13,244 bases of DNA from Acidobacteriota bacterium (GCA_021779795.1 JAJXZZ010000030.1:1-13244), one strand, 5' to 3'; numbered from the stretch's first letter, positions 1 through 6,206 are shown. Numbers and translations: made by a program. The notes: generated from the letters alone by a model not told the origin.

Positions 1-668
1 GCGTCACCGTCAACGGCCAGACCGTCCGCGAGCTCGGCACGCGCGCCGACCCCGCCGCCGACGACATCCGCGTGGACGGCCGCCGGCTCGATCGGCCGGC
101 GCGGCGGATCTACCTCCTGCTGAACAAGCCGCGCGGCTACGTGACGACGCGTTCGGACCCGCAGGGGCGGCCGACCGTGCTCGACCTGGTGCCCGGCCTC
201 CACGACTACGTCTACCCGGTCGGGCGCCTCGACTACGAATCGGAAGGGCTGCTGCTGCTCACCAACGACGGCGACCTGGCGGCCGCCCTCACGCACCCGA
301 GCCACGAGGTGCCGCGCGAGTACCACGCCCGCGTGCGCGGCACGCCCGACGCGCACGCCGTCCGGCGCCTCGCGCACGGCATCGTGATCGACGGCCGCCG
401 GACCGCGCCCGCCGAGGCGGCGCTGCTGGCCTCCAGCATCGGGCTGCACCACGACCAGGCGCTGCTGTCGATCACGATCCACGAGGGGCGGACGCGGCAG
501 GTGCGCAAGATGTGCGAGGCGATCGGCCACCCGGTGGTCCGCCTGCGGCGCGTCCGCATCGGCCCGCTCGCCGACCCGTCGCTCAAGACGGGCGCGTGCC
601 GCGCGCTCACGGCGAAGGAAGTCCAGGCGCTGCGGAAGTCGGCTCTTGGCTCCGAGCCGAGGGGTTAG
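1..668 (+). CDS. rluB: 23S rRNA pseudouridine synthase, RluB/RsuA family (5' end cut off)
   Basis: Isomerises a specific uridine in rRNA (23S U2605 for E. coli RluB) to pseudouridine. The frame is open from base 3, so the true start lies upstream of the window; a GTG at 72 is internal. The first visible residues (VNG, then ELGT and DxIxVDG) are the end of an N-terminal S4 RNA-binding domain. The catalytic domain follows with LLNKPRGYVTT, then GRLDYESEGLLLLTNDG, whose Asp (bases 231-233) is the family nucleophile, and finally EGRTRQVRKM near the C-terminus. RluB, RsuA, RluE and RluF share these motifs. The symbol rests on neighbours: rluB just upstream of cmk and rpsA is a common order (scpA-scpB-rluB-cmk). 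The last residues, SALGSEPRG, and the stop are encoded by a 7-bp-periodic repeat (639-680). The gene overlaps the convergent hydrolase gene by 4 bp. Confidence 0.9.
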   Translation, partial: VTVNGQTVRELGTRADPAADDIRVDGRRLDRPARRIYLLLNKPRGYVTTRSDPQGRPTVLDLVPGLHDYVYPVGRLDYESEGLLLLTNDGDLAAALTHPSHEVPREYHARVRGTPDAHAVRRLAHGIVIDGRRTAPAEAALLASSIGLHHDQALLSITIHEGRTRQVRKMCEAIGHPVVRLRRVRIGPLADPSLKTGACRALTAKEVQALRKSALGSEPRG

Positions 669-680
669 AGCCGAGAGCCG
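639..680. repeat. Heptad-periodic inverted repeat over two convergent stop codons (element A)
   Basis: Six 7-base units: TCGGCTC, TTGGCTC, CGAGCCG, AGGGGTT, AGAGCCG, AGAGCCG. The outer arms, 640-651 and 669-680, are inverted copies that match at 11 of 12 positions, so the RNA from either strand can fold into a hairpin. The TAG of the rluB-like gene (666-668) and the TAA of the facing hydrolase (665-667) both lie in the loop. There is no T-tract, so a classical intrinsic terminator is not supported. The 12-mer at 641-652 recurs with one mismatch, on the opposite strand, in the centre of the element at 1881-2020. Confidence 0.7.
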
Positions 681-1852
681 TCCTTGATCATTCCCGTCCA
701 GAACCTGATCAGCGCCACGATCTCGCCCGTCGTGGCCGGCCGGTCCACCTCGGCGTGGCTGACCAGCGGCGTGAGCAGCACGTGCACCGTCGTGTAGGGC
801 TCGAGGTGCTGGGCCAGGCGCAGCGTCTCGATGGCGGGGACGACGTTGTCCTCGACGCCGTGGAGCAGGAAGACCGGCGCGTCGGGAGCCGGCGACTCGT
901 CGGGGGAGAGGGCCGGGTCGTCGCCGAGATTCCGGATGTGCGGCAGCAGCATCGGCCCGAGCACCTTCGTGTCCCGCTCGTTGACCAGGTGCAGGAACGT
1001 CCGCGCCGGCTCGGGCAGCGACTGCTCCTGCGCGCGGGCGCTGGCGAACGCCCGGTCCGCGTCCTTCGTGTCGAACAGCGCCAGGTGCGACGCGTGGAGG
1101 AACGTGAGAATTCCCTTCCGCAGCCCGTCCACCTGGTCGGGCGGCACCAGGTGGGCCGCCAGGTCGAGCGTCACGATCGCCACGCCGTAATCGTGGGGCG
1201 GCGGCACGGCAGGCGGGTTGACGATCCCCGGCGCCGGCGGCTCGACCCCCGAGCAGAGGTACCGCACGACCCGCTGGAAGTTGGCGTGGCCGCCGAACGA
1301 GAAGACGAACGCGAGGCGGCCCTTCAGGCTCGGGCGCCCCGCGGCGACGACCGACAGGCCGCCGGCGAAGCTGATCCCGGCCAGGCCGATCCCGTGCCCC
1401 CGCGTCAGGTCCGTCTGCTTCGAGAACCAGAGCGCGGCGTCCTCGATCATGTCGGTCGATCGCGGCGTGACCTCGTACCGGCTCAGGTCGGGCAGCTCCG
1501 GCGTCAGCACGATGAAGCCGCTCTCGGCCCAGTTCCTGGCGAAGGCCACCAGCCGCGGCTCGTCGATGCCGAGCGCGTTGACGCCCGGCGTCAGCAGCAT
1601 CGCCCCTTCGGTGTGCGTCTTCGGCGTGTACAGCTTCGCCCTGAGCGGGCCATAGCGCGAGGGGACGCGGGCGGCGCGCTCGGCGATGGCGTCGGTCTCG
1701 AGGGCCGCCAGCGTCGGGTGCTGGCGCTCGAGGCCGGCCGACCGGATGATGAGCGACGTCGCGCGCACGTAGGGACGCACGATCGCCCGCGCGCCCAGGA
1801 GCACGGCGGCGGCGGCGAGCAGGGCGACAACCCAGCGGGTGGGAGAGCGCAT
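665..1852 (-). CDS. Membrane-anchored or exported alpha/beta hydrolase
   Basis: A 395-residue alpha/beta-hydrolase-fold protein of unknown substrate. Residues 1-25 form one hydrophobic segment after an Arg-containing start (MRSPTRWVVALLAAAAVLLG), either a signal anchor or an uncleaved signal peptide, so it probably faces the periplasm. A candidate catalytic triad can be read. Ser161 lies in the nucleophile elbow GISFAGG, where the usual second Gly of GxSxG is Ala. Asp335 lies in LLHGVEDNVVP, the usual acid-loop wording. His366 lies in SHAEVD. The fold resembles dienelactone-hydrolase or acetyl-esterase-like enzymes. Its ATG at 1852 has no Shine-Dalgarno sequence; a TAACAT six bases upstream could be a -10 for a nearly leaderless mRNA, but this is weak. 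The gene interrupts the rluB-cmk order on the opposite strand, and its final residues GSRL and stop lie in repeat element A. Confidence 0.8.
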   Translation of the reverse strand: MRSPTRWVVALLAAAAVLLGARAIVRPYVRATSLIIRSAGLERQHPTLAALETDAIAERAARVPSRYGPLRAKLYTPKTHTEGAMLLTPGVNALGIDEPRLVAFARNWAESGFIVLTPELPDLSRYEVTPRSTDMIEDAALWFSKQTDLTRGHGIGLAGISFAGGLSVVAAGRPSLKGRLAFVFSFGGHANFQRVVRYLCSGVEPPAPGIVNPPAVPPPHDYGVAIVTLDLAAHLVPPDQVDGLRKGILTFLHASHLALFDTKDADRAFASARAQEQSLPEPARTFLHLVNERDTKVLGPMLLPHIRNLGDDPALSPDESPAPDAPVFLLHGVEDNVVPAIETLRLAQHLEPYTTVHVLLTPLVSHAEVDRPATTGEIVALIRFWTGMIKDGSRL

Positions 1853-1880
1853 GCAGGGATGTTACACTGTCTCTCCGTCT

Positions 1881-2020
1881 TACGCCCTGCGCCCTGCGCC
1901 TCACGCCTTACGCCTGACGCCCGTGTCACGCGTTCCACGTGAGCCTCGAGCCAGGAGCCGCGAGTCGACAGCGTCGGTTGCAGGGCGTACGGTGTCAGTC
2001 GCAGGGCGTACGGCGTCAGC
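1881..2020. repeat. 140-bp heptad-periodic mosaic repeat upstream of cmk (element B)
   Basis: Twenty 7-base units fill the gap between the divergent hydrolase and cmk. The left arm has six units of the form N(A/G)CGCC(C/T) (1881-1922). The centre (1923-1971) contains units ending in GAG. The right arm (1972-2020) repeats CGTACGG and CGCAGGG. The arms are inverted relative to each other: TACGCCCTGCG at 1881-1891 is the exact reverse complement of 2000-2010, and a second near-copy is at 1979-1989. Two internal modules match other elements in the window. GTGTCACGCGT (1923-1933) is the reverse complement of 5244-5254, and GAGCCAGGAGCC (1948-1959) matches 641-652 inverted with one mismatch. The repeat stops six bases before the cmk ATG. 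Confidence 0.75.
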
Positions 2021-2026
2021 CGCATC

Positions 2027-2683
2027 ATGGAGAAGTTTCTGATCATCGCCATCGACGGCCCCTCCGGCGTCGGCAAGGGGACCGTGGCGCGGGCCGTGGC
2101 CGCCGCGCTCGGCTACCGGCACGTCGACACGGGGGCCATGTACCGCGCCGTTGCCTGGCGCGCGCTGAAGGACGGCGTGGCGCTCGGCGACGAGCCGGCG
2201 CTCGGCGCGCTGGCCGCGCGGCTCGACATCGACGCGTCGGAGGGCAGCGTGAAGGTGAACGGCGTGGAGGTCGGCGGCGAGATCCGCACGCCCGAGATGG
2301 ACGCGGCCGCCTCGCGCGTCGCCCGCGTCGCCGGGGTGCGGGCCGCGCTCGTCGCCCTGCAGCGCCGCGTCGGCGCCGCCGGCGGCGTGGTCATGGAAGG
2401 ACGGGACATCGGCACGGTCGTGTTTCCGGCGGCCGACGTGAAGATCTACCTCGACGCTTCGGCCGAGGAGCGCGCCCGCCGCCGCGTCCACGACGCCGGC
2501 CGCGGCGAACCCCGCGACCCCGAGCGGGTCGCCTCCGAGATGGCCGCCCGCGACCGCTCGGACCGCACGCGCGACGTGGCGCCGCTCGCGGCCGCGGCCG
2601 ACGCCCATCTCATCGACACCACCGCGCTGTCGATCCAGCAGGTCGTGGACCGCGTGCTCGCCATCGCCCGCGCGGCGGCCTGA
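2027..2683 (+). CDS. cmk: Cytidylate kinase
   Basis: Cytosolic enzyme that phosphorylates CMP and dCMP with ATP, for pyrimidine nucleotide salvage and supply. The 218-residue product has the normal bacterial length. The P-loop GPSGVGKGT is at residues 11-19. HVDTGAMYRAVAWRAL (32-47) forms part of the NMP-binding site. GRDIGTVVFP (125-134) and the lid/C-terminal motif DRSDRTRDVAPL (176-187) are typical Cmk wording. The ATG at 2027 gives the standard N-terminus (xxIIAIDGPSG). No Shine-Dalgarno sequence lies before it: the upstream bases are the end of repeat element B, so initiation is SD-independent or relies on an unusual leader. It lies upstream of rpsA, as in many bacteria, but a minus-strand DUF6335 gene is inserted between them. 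A 9-bp GC stem overlaps its stop codon. Confidence 0.96.
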   Translation: MEKFLIIAIDGPSGVGKGTVARAVAAALGYRHVDTGAMYRAVAWRALKDGVALGDEPALGALAARLDIDASEGSVKVNGVEVGGEIRTPEMDAAASRVARVAGVRAALVALQRRVGAAGGVVMEGRDIGTVVFPAADVKIYLDASAEERARRRVHDAGRGEPRDPERVASEMAARDRSDRTRDVAPLAAAADAHLIDTTALSIQQVVDRVLAIARAAA

Positions 2684-2694
2684 GCGCCGCCGCG
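2671..2694 (+). terminator. GC-rich hairpin across the cmk stop codon, possible terminator
   Basis: CGCGGCGGC (2671-2679) and GCCGCCGCG (2686-2694) are exact reverse complements around a 6-nt loop that contains most of the TGA stop. The stem is strong but is followed by GGCCCC, not a run of T. It could therefore stabilise the 3' end or act with Rho, but it is not a classical intrinsic terminator. Chance GC palindromes are common in this base composition. Confidence 0.4.
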
Positions 2695-2728
2695 GGCCCC
2701 GTCTCGGCGTGCCGCCTCGACGTGCCGC

Positions 2729-3265
2729 TCACGCCCGCTTCTTGCGGGGGCGCGGCGGGTGGGTCCGCTCGGGATAGTCCTCCGACGAGGCCGGATCGAG
2801 CTCCCACCGGTGGCGGTCCCGGCTCTCGATCTTGCCGGTGCTGGACAGTTCCTCCCCGTCCGCGTACTCCACGCCCAGCGCGCGCCCGACCTCGTCAACG
2901 ACCGTCTGTCCGGGCGTCGGGTTGTCGCCGCCGGGCGCTTCGTCGCCCACGCTGTAGGCCGACACCCAGTCGGCGTCCACGTCGCCGGCGGTGAGGCCCG
3001 GGTTCGTCTCGTGGTGCTCGCGCTGCCGGATCTCGAGTTCCGCGCGGCCGCTGCGGGCCGCCGAGGGCCGCATCTCCATTCCCAGCGAGGACGGGGGAGC
3101 CAGGGGAGCCTCCGCCTCGGGGGCCCCGACCGGCTGGGCCGGGTCTGCCTGTCGTGAAGGGCGCGGCTTGGGGCGCGCCGGAGGCCGGGTCGCCGACCGT
3201 GCGGACCGGCCGCGTGGCGCAGGACCAGGCCGCCCCGACCGGGTGGCTGGATGGGATTTCGCCAT
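2729..3265 (-). CDS. DUF6335 family protein with basic Pro/Arg-rich tails
   Basis: A 178-residue protein whose function is not known. The conserved part spans about residues 76-164: ELEIRQREH, then LTAGDVDADW, a segment around VGDEAPGGDNPTPGQ, VVDEVGRALGVEY, and WELDPASSEDY. I recognise this as the DUF6335 wording found in cyanobacteria and Acidobacteriota. Residues 1-75 are low-complexity, rich in Pro, Ala and Arg, and the C-terminus ends PRPRKKRA, so both tails are strongly basic; binding to nucleic acid or an acidic partner is a guess. There is no signal peptide or membrane segment. The ATG at 3265 is supported by AAAGGA 7 nt upstream. The gene runs antisense between cmk and rpsA and is divergent from rpsA, sharing about 140 bp of control region with it. 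Confidence 0.75.
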   Translation of the reverse strand: MAKSHPATRSGRPGPAPRGRSARSATRPPARPKPRPSRQADPAQPVGAPEAEAPLAPPSSLGMEMRPSAARSGRAELEIRQREHHETNPGLTAGDVDADWVSAYSVGDEAPGGDNPTPGQTVVDEVGRALGVEYADGEELSSTGKIESRDRHRWELDPASSEDYPERTHPPRPRKKRA

Positions 3266-3285
3266 CGGATGGTCCTTTCGCTTTC

Positions 3286-3315
3286 TTGACAGGGCGCCGA
3301 TAAATGTCCTAAAAT
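3286..3315 (+). promoter_or_regulatory. sigma70-like promoter for rpsA
   Basis: A perfect -35 TTGACA (3286-3291) is separated by 18 bp from TAAAAT (3310-3315), which matches the -10 consensus at 5 of 6 positions. Transcription should start near 3322, giving a leader of about 80 nt. AAATGT occurs at 3302-3307 and again at 3312-3317, exactly one helical turn apart across the -10. CGATAA (3298-3303) and TTATCG (3323-3328) form a dyad around it. These could be operator sites but may be chance. This AT-rich patch stands out in a very GC-rich window. Confidence 0.75.
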
Positions 3316-3355
3316 GTGTTGCTTATCGCCACAGAGCGATTCGTAACCTCAGCCC

Positions 3356-3374
3356 GCCGGTGCTGCGAACCGGC
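3356..3374 (+). other. Small hairpin in the rpsA 5' leader
   Basis: GCCGGT (3356-3361) and ACCGGC (3369-3374) pair around the 7-nt loop GCTGCGA, 10 nt before the Shine-Dalgarno sequence. In E. coli, S1 represses its own mRNA through leader hairpins, so autoregulation here is possible, but there is no direct sequence similarity to cite. Confidence 0.35.
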
Positions 3375-3384
3375 AAATCTCGAC

Positions 3385-3393
3385 AGAGGAGGA
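3385..3393 (+). promoter_or_regulatory. Ribosome binding site of rpsA
   Basis: AGAGGAGGA lies 11 nt before the ATG at 3405. It selects this ATG over upstream in-frame codons in the same open frame, which have no such site and lie before the promoter. Confidence 0.8.
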
Positions 3394-3404
3394 CCCGCAA
3401 CACC

Positions 3405-5198
3405 ATGGCGGACGTCAACAGCAACAACAGCCCGAACCTGGCGGCGGAGGGGTCGACCAACCCCGAGGGCCAGCACGAAGGAGGTGAGCCGACACCTACG
3501 ACCGGGACCCCGATGGAGCCCGGCGACCAGCTCGACGCGGATTCGGCCGAATATGCCAAGCTCCTCGACTTCTACGATAGCAGCTTCCGCAACATCGCGG
3601 AAGGCGAGGTGGTCAAGGGCACGGTCCTGAAGGTCACCGAGTCCGAGGTCATCGTCGACGTGGGGTACAAGTCCGAGGGCATCATCGGCGTCCAGGAGTT
3701 CCTGGACGAGAACGGGCAGGTCACCGTTCAGCCCGGCGACATCGTGGACGTGCTGCTCGAGCGCACCGAGGACCGCGACGGCTACGTCGTCCTCTCCCGC
3801 GAAAAAGCGGAGAAGATGAAGATCTGGGACGACGTGGAGAAGGCCTACGCCGACCGGAAGGTCGTCATCGGCCGCGTCATCGAACGGATCAAGGGCGGCC
3901 TGGCGGTGGACATCGGCGTGCGGGCGTTCCTGCCCGGCTCGCAGGTGGACGTGCGTCCCGTGCGCAATCTCGACGCGCTGCGCGGCCAGGAGCTGCGGAT
4001 GCGCGTGATCAAGGTGAACAAGAAGCGGGGGAACATCGTCCTCTCGCGGAAGGTCCTCCTCGAGGAAGAGAACGCCGAGAAGAAGAAGCACACGCTCGAG
4101 ACGCTGGCCGACGGGAAGATCCTGCGCGGCGTGGTCAAGAACATCACCGACTACGGCGCCTTCATCGACCTCGGCGGCATCGACGGCCTGCTGCACATCA
4201 CCGACATGTCGTGGGGCCGCGTCGGCCACCCGTCCGAGCTGTTCAAGGTCAACGACGAGATCGACGTGATCGTGCTCAAGTACGACGCGGCGACCGAGCG
4301 CGTCTCCCTCGGCTACAAGCAGCTCTCCTCCGACCCGTGGTCGGTGGTGGCCGAGCGGTACCCGGTGGGCATCCGCGTGAGCGGCAAGGTGGTGAGCCTG
4401 ACCGACTACGGCGCCTTCATCGAGCTCGAGCCGGGCGTCGAGGGGCTGATCCACGTCTCGGAGATGTCGTGGAGCAAGCGGGTCAAGCACCCGTCGAAGA
4501 TCCTCAACGTGGGCGACACGGTCGAGGCGCTGGTGCTCGGGCTCGACCCGCAGGCGCGGCGCATCTCGCTCGGCCTCAAGCAGATCGGGGCCAACCCGTG
4601 GCAGGAGCTGGCCGGGCGCTACCCGGTGGGCTCGCGCATCGTCGGCAAGGTGCGCAACCTGACCGAGTTCGGCGCCTTCGTCGAGGTCGAGGACGACATC
4701 GACGGCCTGATCCACATCTCGGACATGTCGTGGAGCAAGCGCGTCAAGCACCCGTCCGAGGTGCTGAAGAAGGGCGACAAGGTCGAGGCGGTCGTGCTGA
4801 ACATCGACGCCGAGAACCAGCGCCTGTCGCTCGGCCTCAAGCAGCTGGCGACCGACATCTGGGACGAGTTCTTCTCGCGCCACCAGGTCGGCGACACGAT
4901 CGAGGGCAAGGTGGTCCGGCTGACCAACTTCGGCGCGTTCGTCGAGCTGGCCGAGGGAATCGAAGGGCTGATCCACGTGTCGGAGTTCGACGAGTCGCAG
5001 GCCGGCGGCGAGAAGATCGACCTGGCCGTGGAGCAGACCTACCCGATGAAGATCATCAAGCTCAGCCCGACCGAGCGGAAGATCGGGCTGAGCATCCGCG
5101 CGCTGCGGCTCGACCAGGATCGCGCGGACTGGCAGCACTACACCGACGGCGGCAGCGTCGGCGCGACGATCGCCGAGCACCTGAAGAACTTGCAGTAG
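3405..5198 (+). CDS. rpsA: 30S ribosomal protein S1 (six S1 domains)
   Basis: Binds mRNA on the small ribosomal subunit and helps position weakly structured or SD-poor messages. The 597-residue product has six OB-fold S1 repeats at about 66-132, 152-216, 236-305, 322-392, 409-479 and 496-565. Repeats 3-6 carry the canonical (Y/F)GAF(I/V) and (D/E)GL(I/L)H(I/V) motifs. Repeats 4 and 5 are nearly identical around MSWSKRVKHPS. Repeats 1-2 are divergent, as usual for the ribosome-docking domains. Residues 1-60 form a low-complexity acidic extension rich in Asn, Gly, Pro, Thr and Glu, longer than in E. coli S1. The start is chosen from the AGGAGG site and the promoter at 3286. The cmk-rpsA-ihfB order matches E. 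coli, apart from the inserted DUF6335 gene. Repeat element C begins one base after the TAG stop. Confidence 0.96.
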   Translation: MADVNSNNSPNLAAEGSTNPEGQHEGGEPTPTTGTPMEPGDQLDADSAEYAKLLDFYDSSFRNIAEGEVVKGTVLKVTESEVIVDVGYKSEGIIGVQEFLDENGQVTVQPGDIVDVLLERTEDRDGYVVLSREKAEKMKIWDDVEKAYADRKVVIGRVIERIKGGLAVDIGVRAFLPGSQVDVRPVRNLDALRGQELRMRVIKVNKKRGNIVLSRKVLLEEENAEKKKHTLETLADGKILRGVVKNITDYGAFIDLGGIDGLLHITDMSWGRVGHPSELFKVNDEIDVIVLKYDAATERVSLGYKQLSSDPWSVVAERYPVGIRVSGKVVSLTDYGAFIELEPGVEGLIHVSEMSWSKRVKHPSKILNVGDTVEALVLGLDPQARRISLGLKQIGANPWQELAGRYPVGSRIVGKVRNLTEFGAFVEVEDDIDGLIHISDMSWSKRVKHPSEVLKKGDKVEAVVLNIDAENQRLSLGLKQLATDIWDEFFSRHQVGDTIEGKVVRLTNFGAFVELAEGIEGLIHVSEFDESQAGGEKIDLAVEQTYPMKIIKLSPTERKIGLSIRALRLDQDRADWQHYTDGGSVGATIAEHLKNLQ

Positions 5199-5199
5199 G

Positions 5200-5293
5200 C
5201 AATCGGCGGTCGGCGGTCGGCAGTCGGCGGTCGGCAGTGGATCACGCGTGACACCCAGCCGACCGCCGACAGCCGACAGCCGGCCGCCGATTG
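5200..5293. repeat. 94-bp heptad-periodic inverted repeat between rpsA and ihfB (element C)
   Basis: The ends CAATCGGCGG (5200-5209) and CCGCCGATTG (5284-5293) are perfect 10-bp inverted copies. From 5203 to 5293 the sequence divides exactly into thirteen 7-base units. Five are TCGGC(A/G)G, three form a centre (TGGATCA, CGCGTGA, CACCCAG), and five are of the inverted type (CCGACCG, CCGACAG, CCGACAG, CCGGCCG, CCGATTG). The centre contains ACGCGTGACAC (5244-5254), also found inverted in element B. RNA from this region would form a long imperfect hairpin that ribosomal-operon transcripts must cross to reach the IHF/HU gene. Short tandem heptamers are known as STRR sequences in cyanobacteria; a link to those is analogy only. 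Confidence 0.85.
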
Positions 5294-5312
5294 CATCCGT
5301 GCCCGTTCCAGT

Positions 5313-5318
5313 AGGAGG
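5313..5318 (+). promoter_or_regulatory. Shine-Dalgarno site deciding the IHF/HU start
   Basis: AGGAGG ends 7 nt before the GTG at 5326 but 25 nt before the ATG at 5344. It favours the longer protein beginning (M)IPGGSMTKAEL. Confidence 0.6.
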
Positions 5319-5325
5319 AGAGGCT

Positions 5326-5682
5326 GTGATCCCAGGGGGCAGTATGACGAAAGCGGAACTCGTGGAGGAGGTCTCCCGGGTTTCGGATCTCACGAAGAAG
5401 CACTCGGAGGTCATCGTCGACACCGTCTTCAAGAGCATCATCGACGCCCTCCAGCGCGGCGAGAAGATCGAGCTTCGCGGTTTCGGCAGCTTCCGGTTGC
5501 GGCGGCGCGAGCCGCGCAAGGGGCGGAACCCCAAGACCGGCGACCGGGTGGACGTGCCGCCGAAGAAGATCCCCTATTTCAAGCCGGGCAAGGAACTCAA
5601 GGAGCTGATCAACCGGACCGAGAGCCCCGAGGGCGCGGTCGAACCGGCAGGCGGCGGCGAGGCCCCCGTCCCCGGCCTCTGA
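5326..5682 (+). CDS. HU/IHF-family nucleoid protein, IHF-beta-like
   Basis: Small basic protein that bends DNA and shapes the nucleoid. Counting from the ATG at 5344, residues 1-90 are the HU/IHF fold: MTKAELVEEV, the core RGFGSF (45-50), and the DNA-binding arm with RNPKTG (61-66), where the intercalating Pro sits. KIPYFKPGKELKELIN (75-90) closes the fold. The wording is closest to IHF-beta, and position just after rpsA is the classic ihfB place. Two starts are possible. The GTG at 5326 has AGGAGG at 5313-5318, an ideal 7-nt spacing, and gives 118 residues. The ATG at 5344 has only AGGGGG four bases away and gives the family-standard N-terminus (112 residues). I chose the GTG. A Gly/Pro/Glu tail of about 22 residues follows the fold. 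No separate promoter is visible, so it probably depends on read-through from rpsA. Confidence 0.88.
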   Translation: MIPGGSMTKAELVEEVSRVSDLTKKHSEVIVDTVFKSIIDALQRGEKIELRGFGSFRLRRREPRKGRNPKTGDRVDVPPKKIPYFKPGKELKELINRTESPEGAVEPAGGGEAPVPGL

Positions 5683-5708
5683 TCGCTCGTCTTTCACGAA
5701 AGGCTCAC

Positions 5709-6206
5709 GTGGAACGCCTCTGGTCTCCCTGGAGGCTCGCCTACGTCAGCGGCGGCGAGTCCAACGGCTGCGTCTTCTGTGACGCGCAGGCCAACGAGCA
5801 GGCCGCGACCCTCGTCGTCTTCGGCGGCGTCACCTGCTTCGTCATCCTCAACCTGTATCCCTACAACAACGGCCACCTGATGGTCGTGCCCCGCCGGCAC
5901 TTCGCGTCGCTGGCGGACGCCACGCCCGAGGAGCTGGCCGAGCTGATGCGGCTGACGCGCGGCGCCGAGATGGCGCTCACCGAGGTGTATCACCCGCAGG
6001 GGTTGAACGTGGGGATGAACCTCGGCCGGGCGGCCGGGGCGGGCGTGGCCGACCACATGCACGTGCACGTGGTCCCGCGCTGGGCGGGGGACACCAACTT
6101 CATGTCGGTCCTGGGCGACGTGCGAGTGCTGCCCGAGGCGCTCGAAGAGACGGCGTCACGGCTCAGGCCGGTGTTCGGAAAGATCCTCGCTGCTGCGCAG
6201 GACTGA
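5709..6206 (+). CDS. HIT-family nucleotide hydrolase/phosphorylase (Ap4A phosphorylase-like)
   Basis: Cytosolic enzyme acting on dinucleoside polyphosphates or nucleoside phosphoramidates. In the 165-residue product the histidine-triad motif is HMHVHVV (116-122), with His118 the expected nucleophile. CVFC (21-24) is a probable zinc pair, and NNGHLMVVPRRH (53-64) is typical of the COG0537 branch. The segment HVVPRWAGDTNFM resembles mycobacterial Ap4A phosphorylases (Rv2613c type), so Ap4A breakdown is the best guess, though substrate cannot be fixed from sequence. The GTG start at 5709 has GAAAGG at 5698-5703, 5 nt away. It begins 26 bp after the IHF/HU gene and is probably co-transcribed. The last codons GCG CAG GAC TGA lie in a palindromic repeat (6195-6216). 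Confidence 0.9.
   Translation: MERLWSPWRLAYVSGGESNGCVFCDAQANEQAATLVVFGGVTCFVILNLYPYNNGHLMVVPRRHFASLADATPEELAELMRLTRGAEMALTEVYHPQGLNVGMNLGRAAGAGVADHMHVHVVPRWAGDTNFMSVLGDVRVLPEALEETASRLRPVFGKILAAAQD

Noticed and set aside
2991..3404. N-terminal extension of rpsA upstream to 2991
   Set aside because: The extension runs across the promoter and through the divergent DUF6335 gene. The promoter at 3286 and the AGGAGG site support the ATG at 3405.
3309..5534. A 741-residue open frame antisense to rpsA and the IHF/HU gene
   Set aside because: It is a by-product of high GC and third-position bias. The sense strand encodes unmistakable S1 and IHF proteins, and the antisense product is low-complexity (His/Asp/Leu/Val-rich) with no motif.
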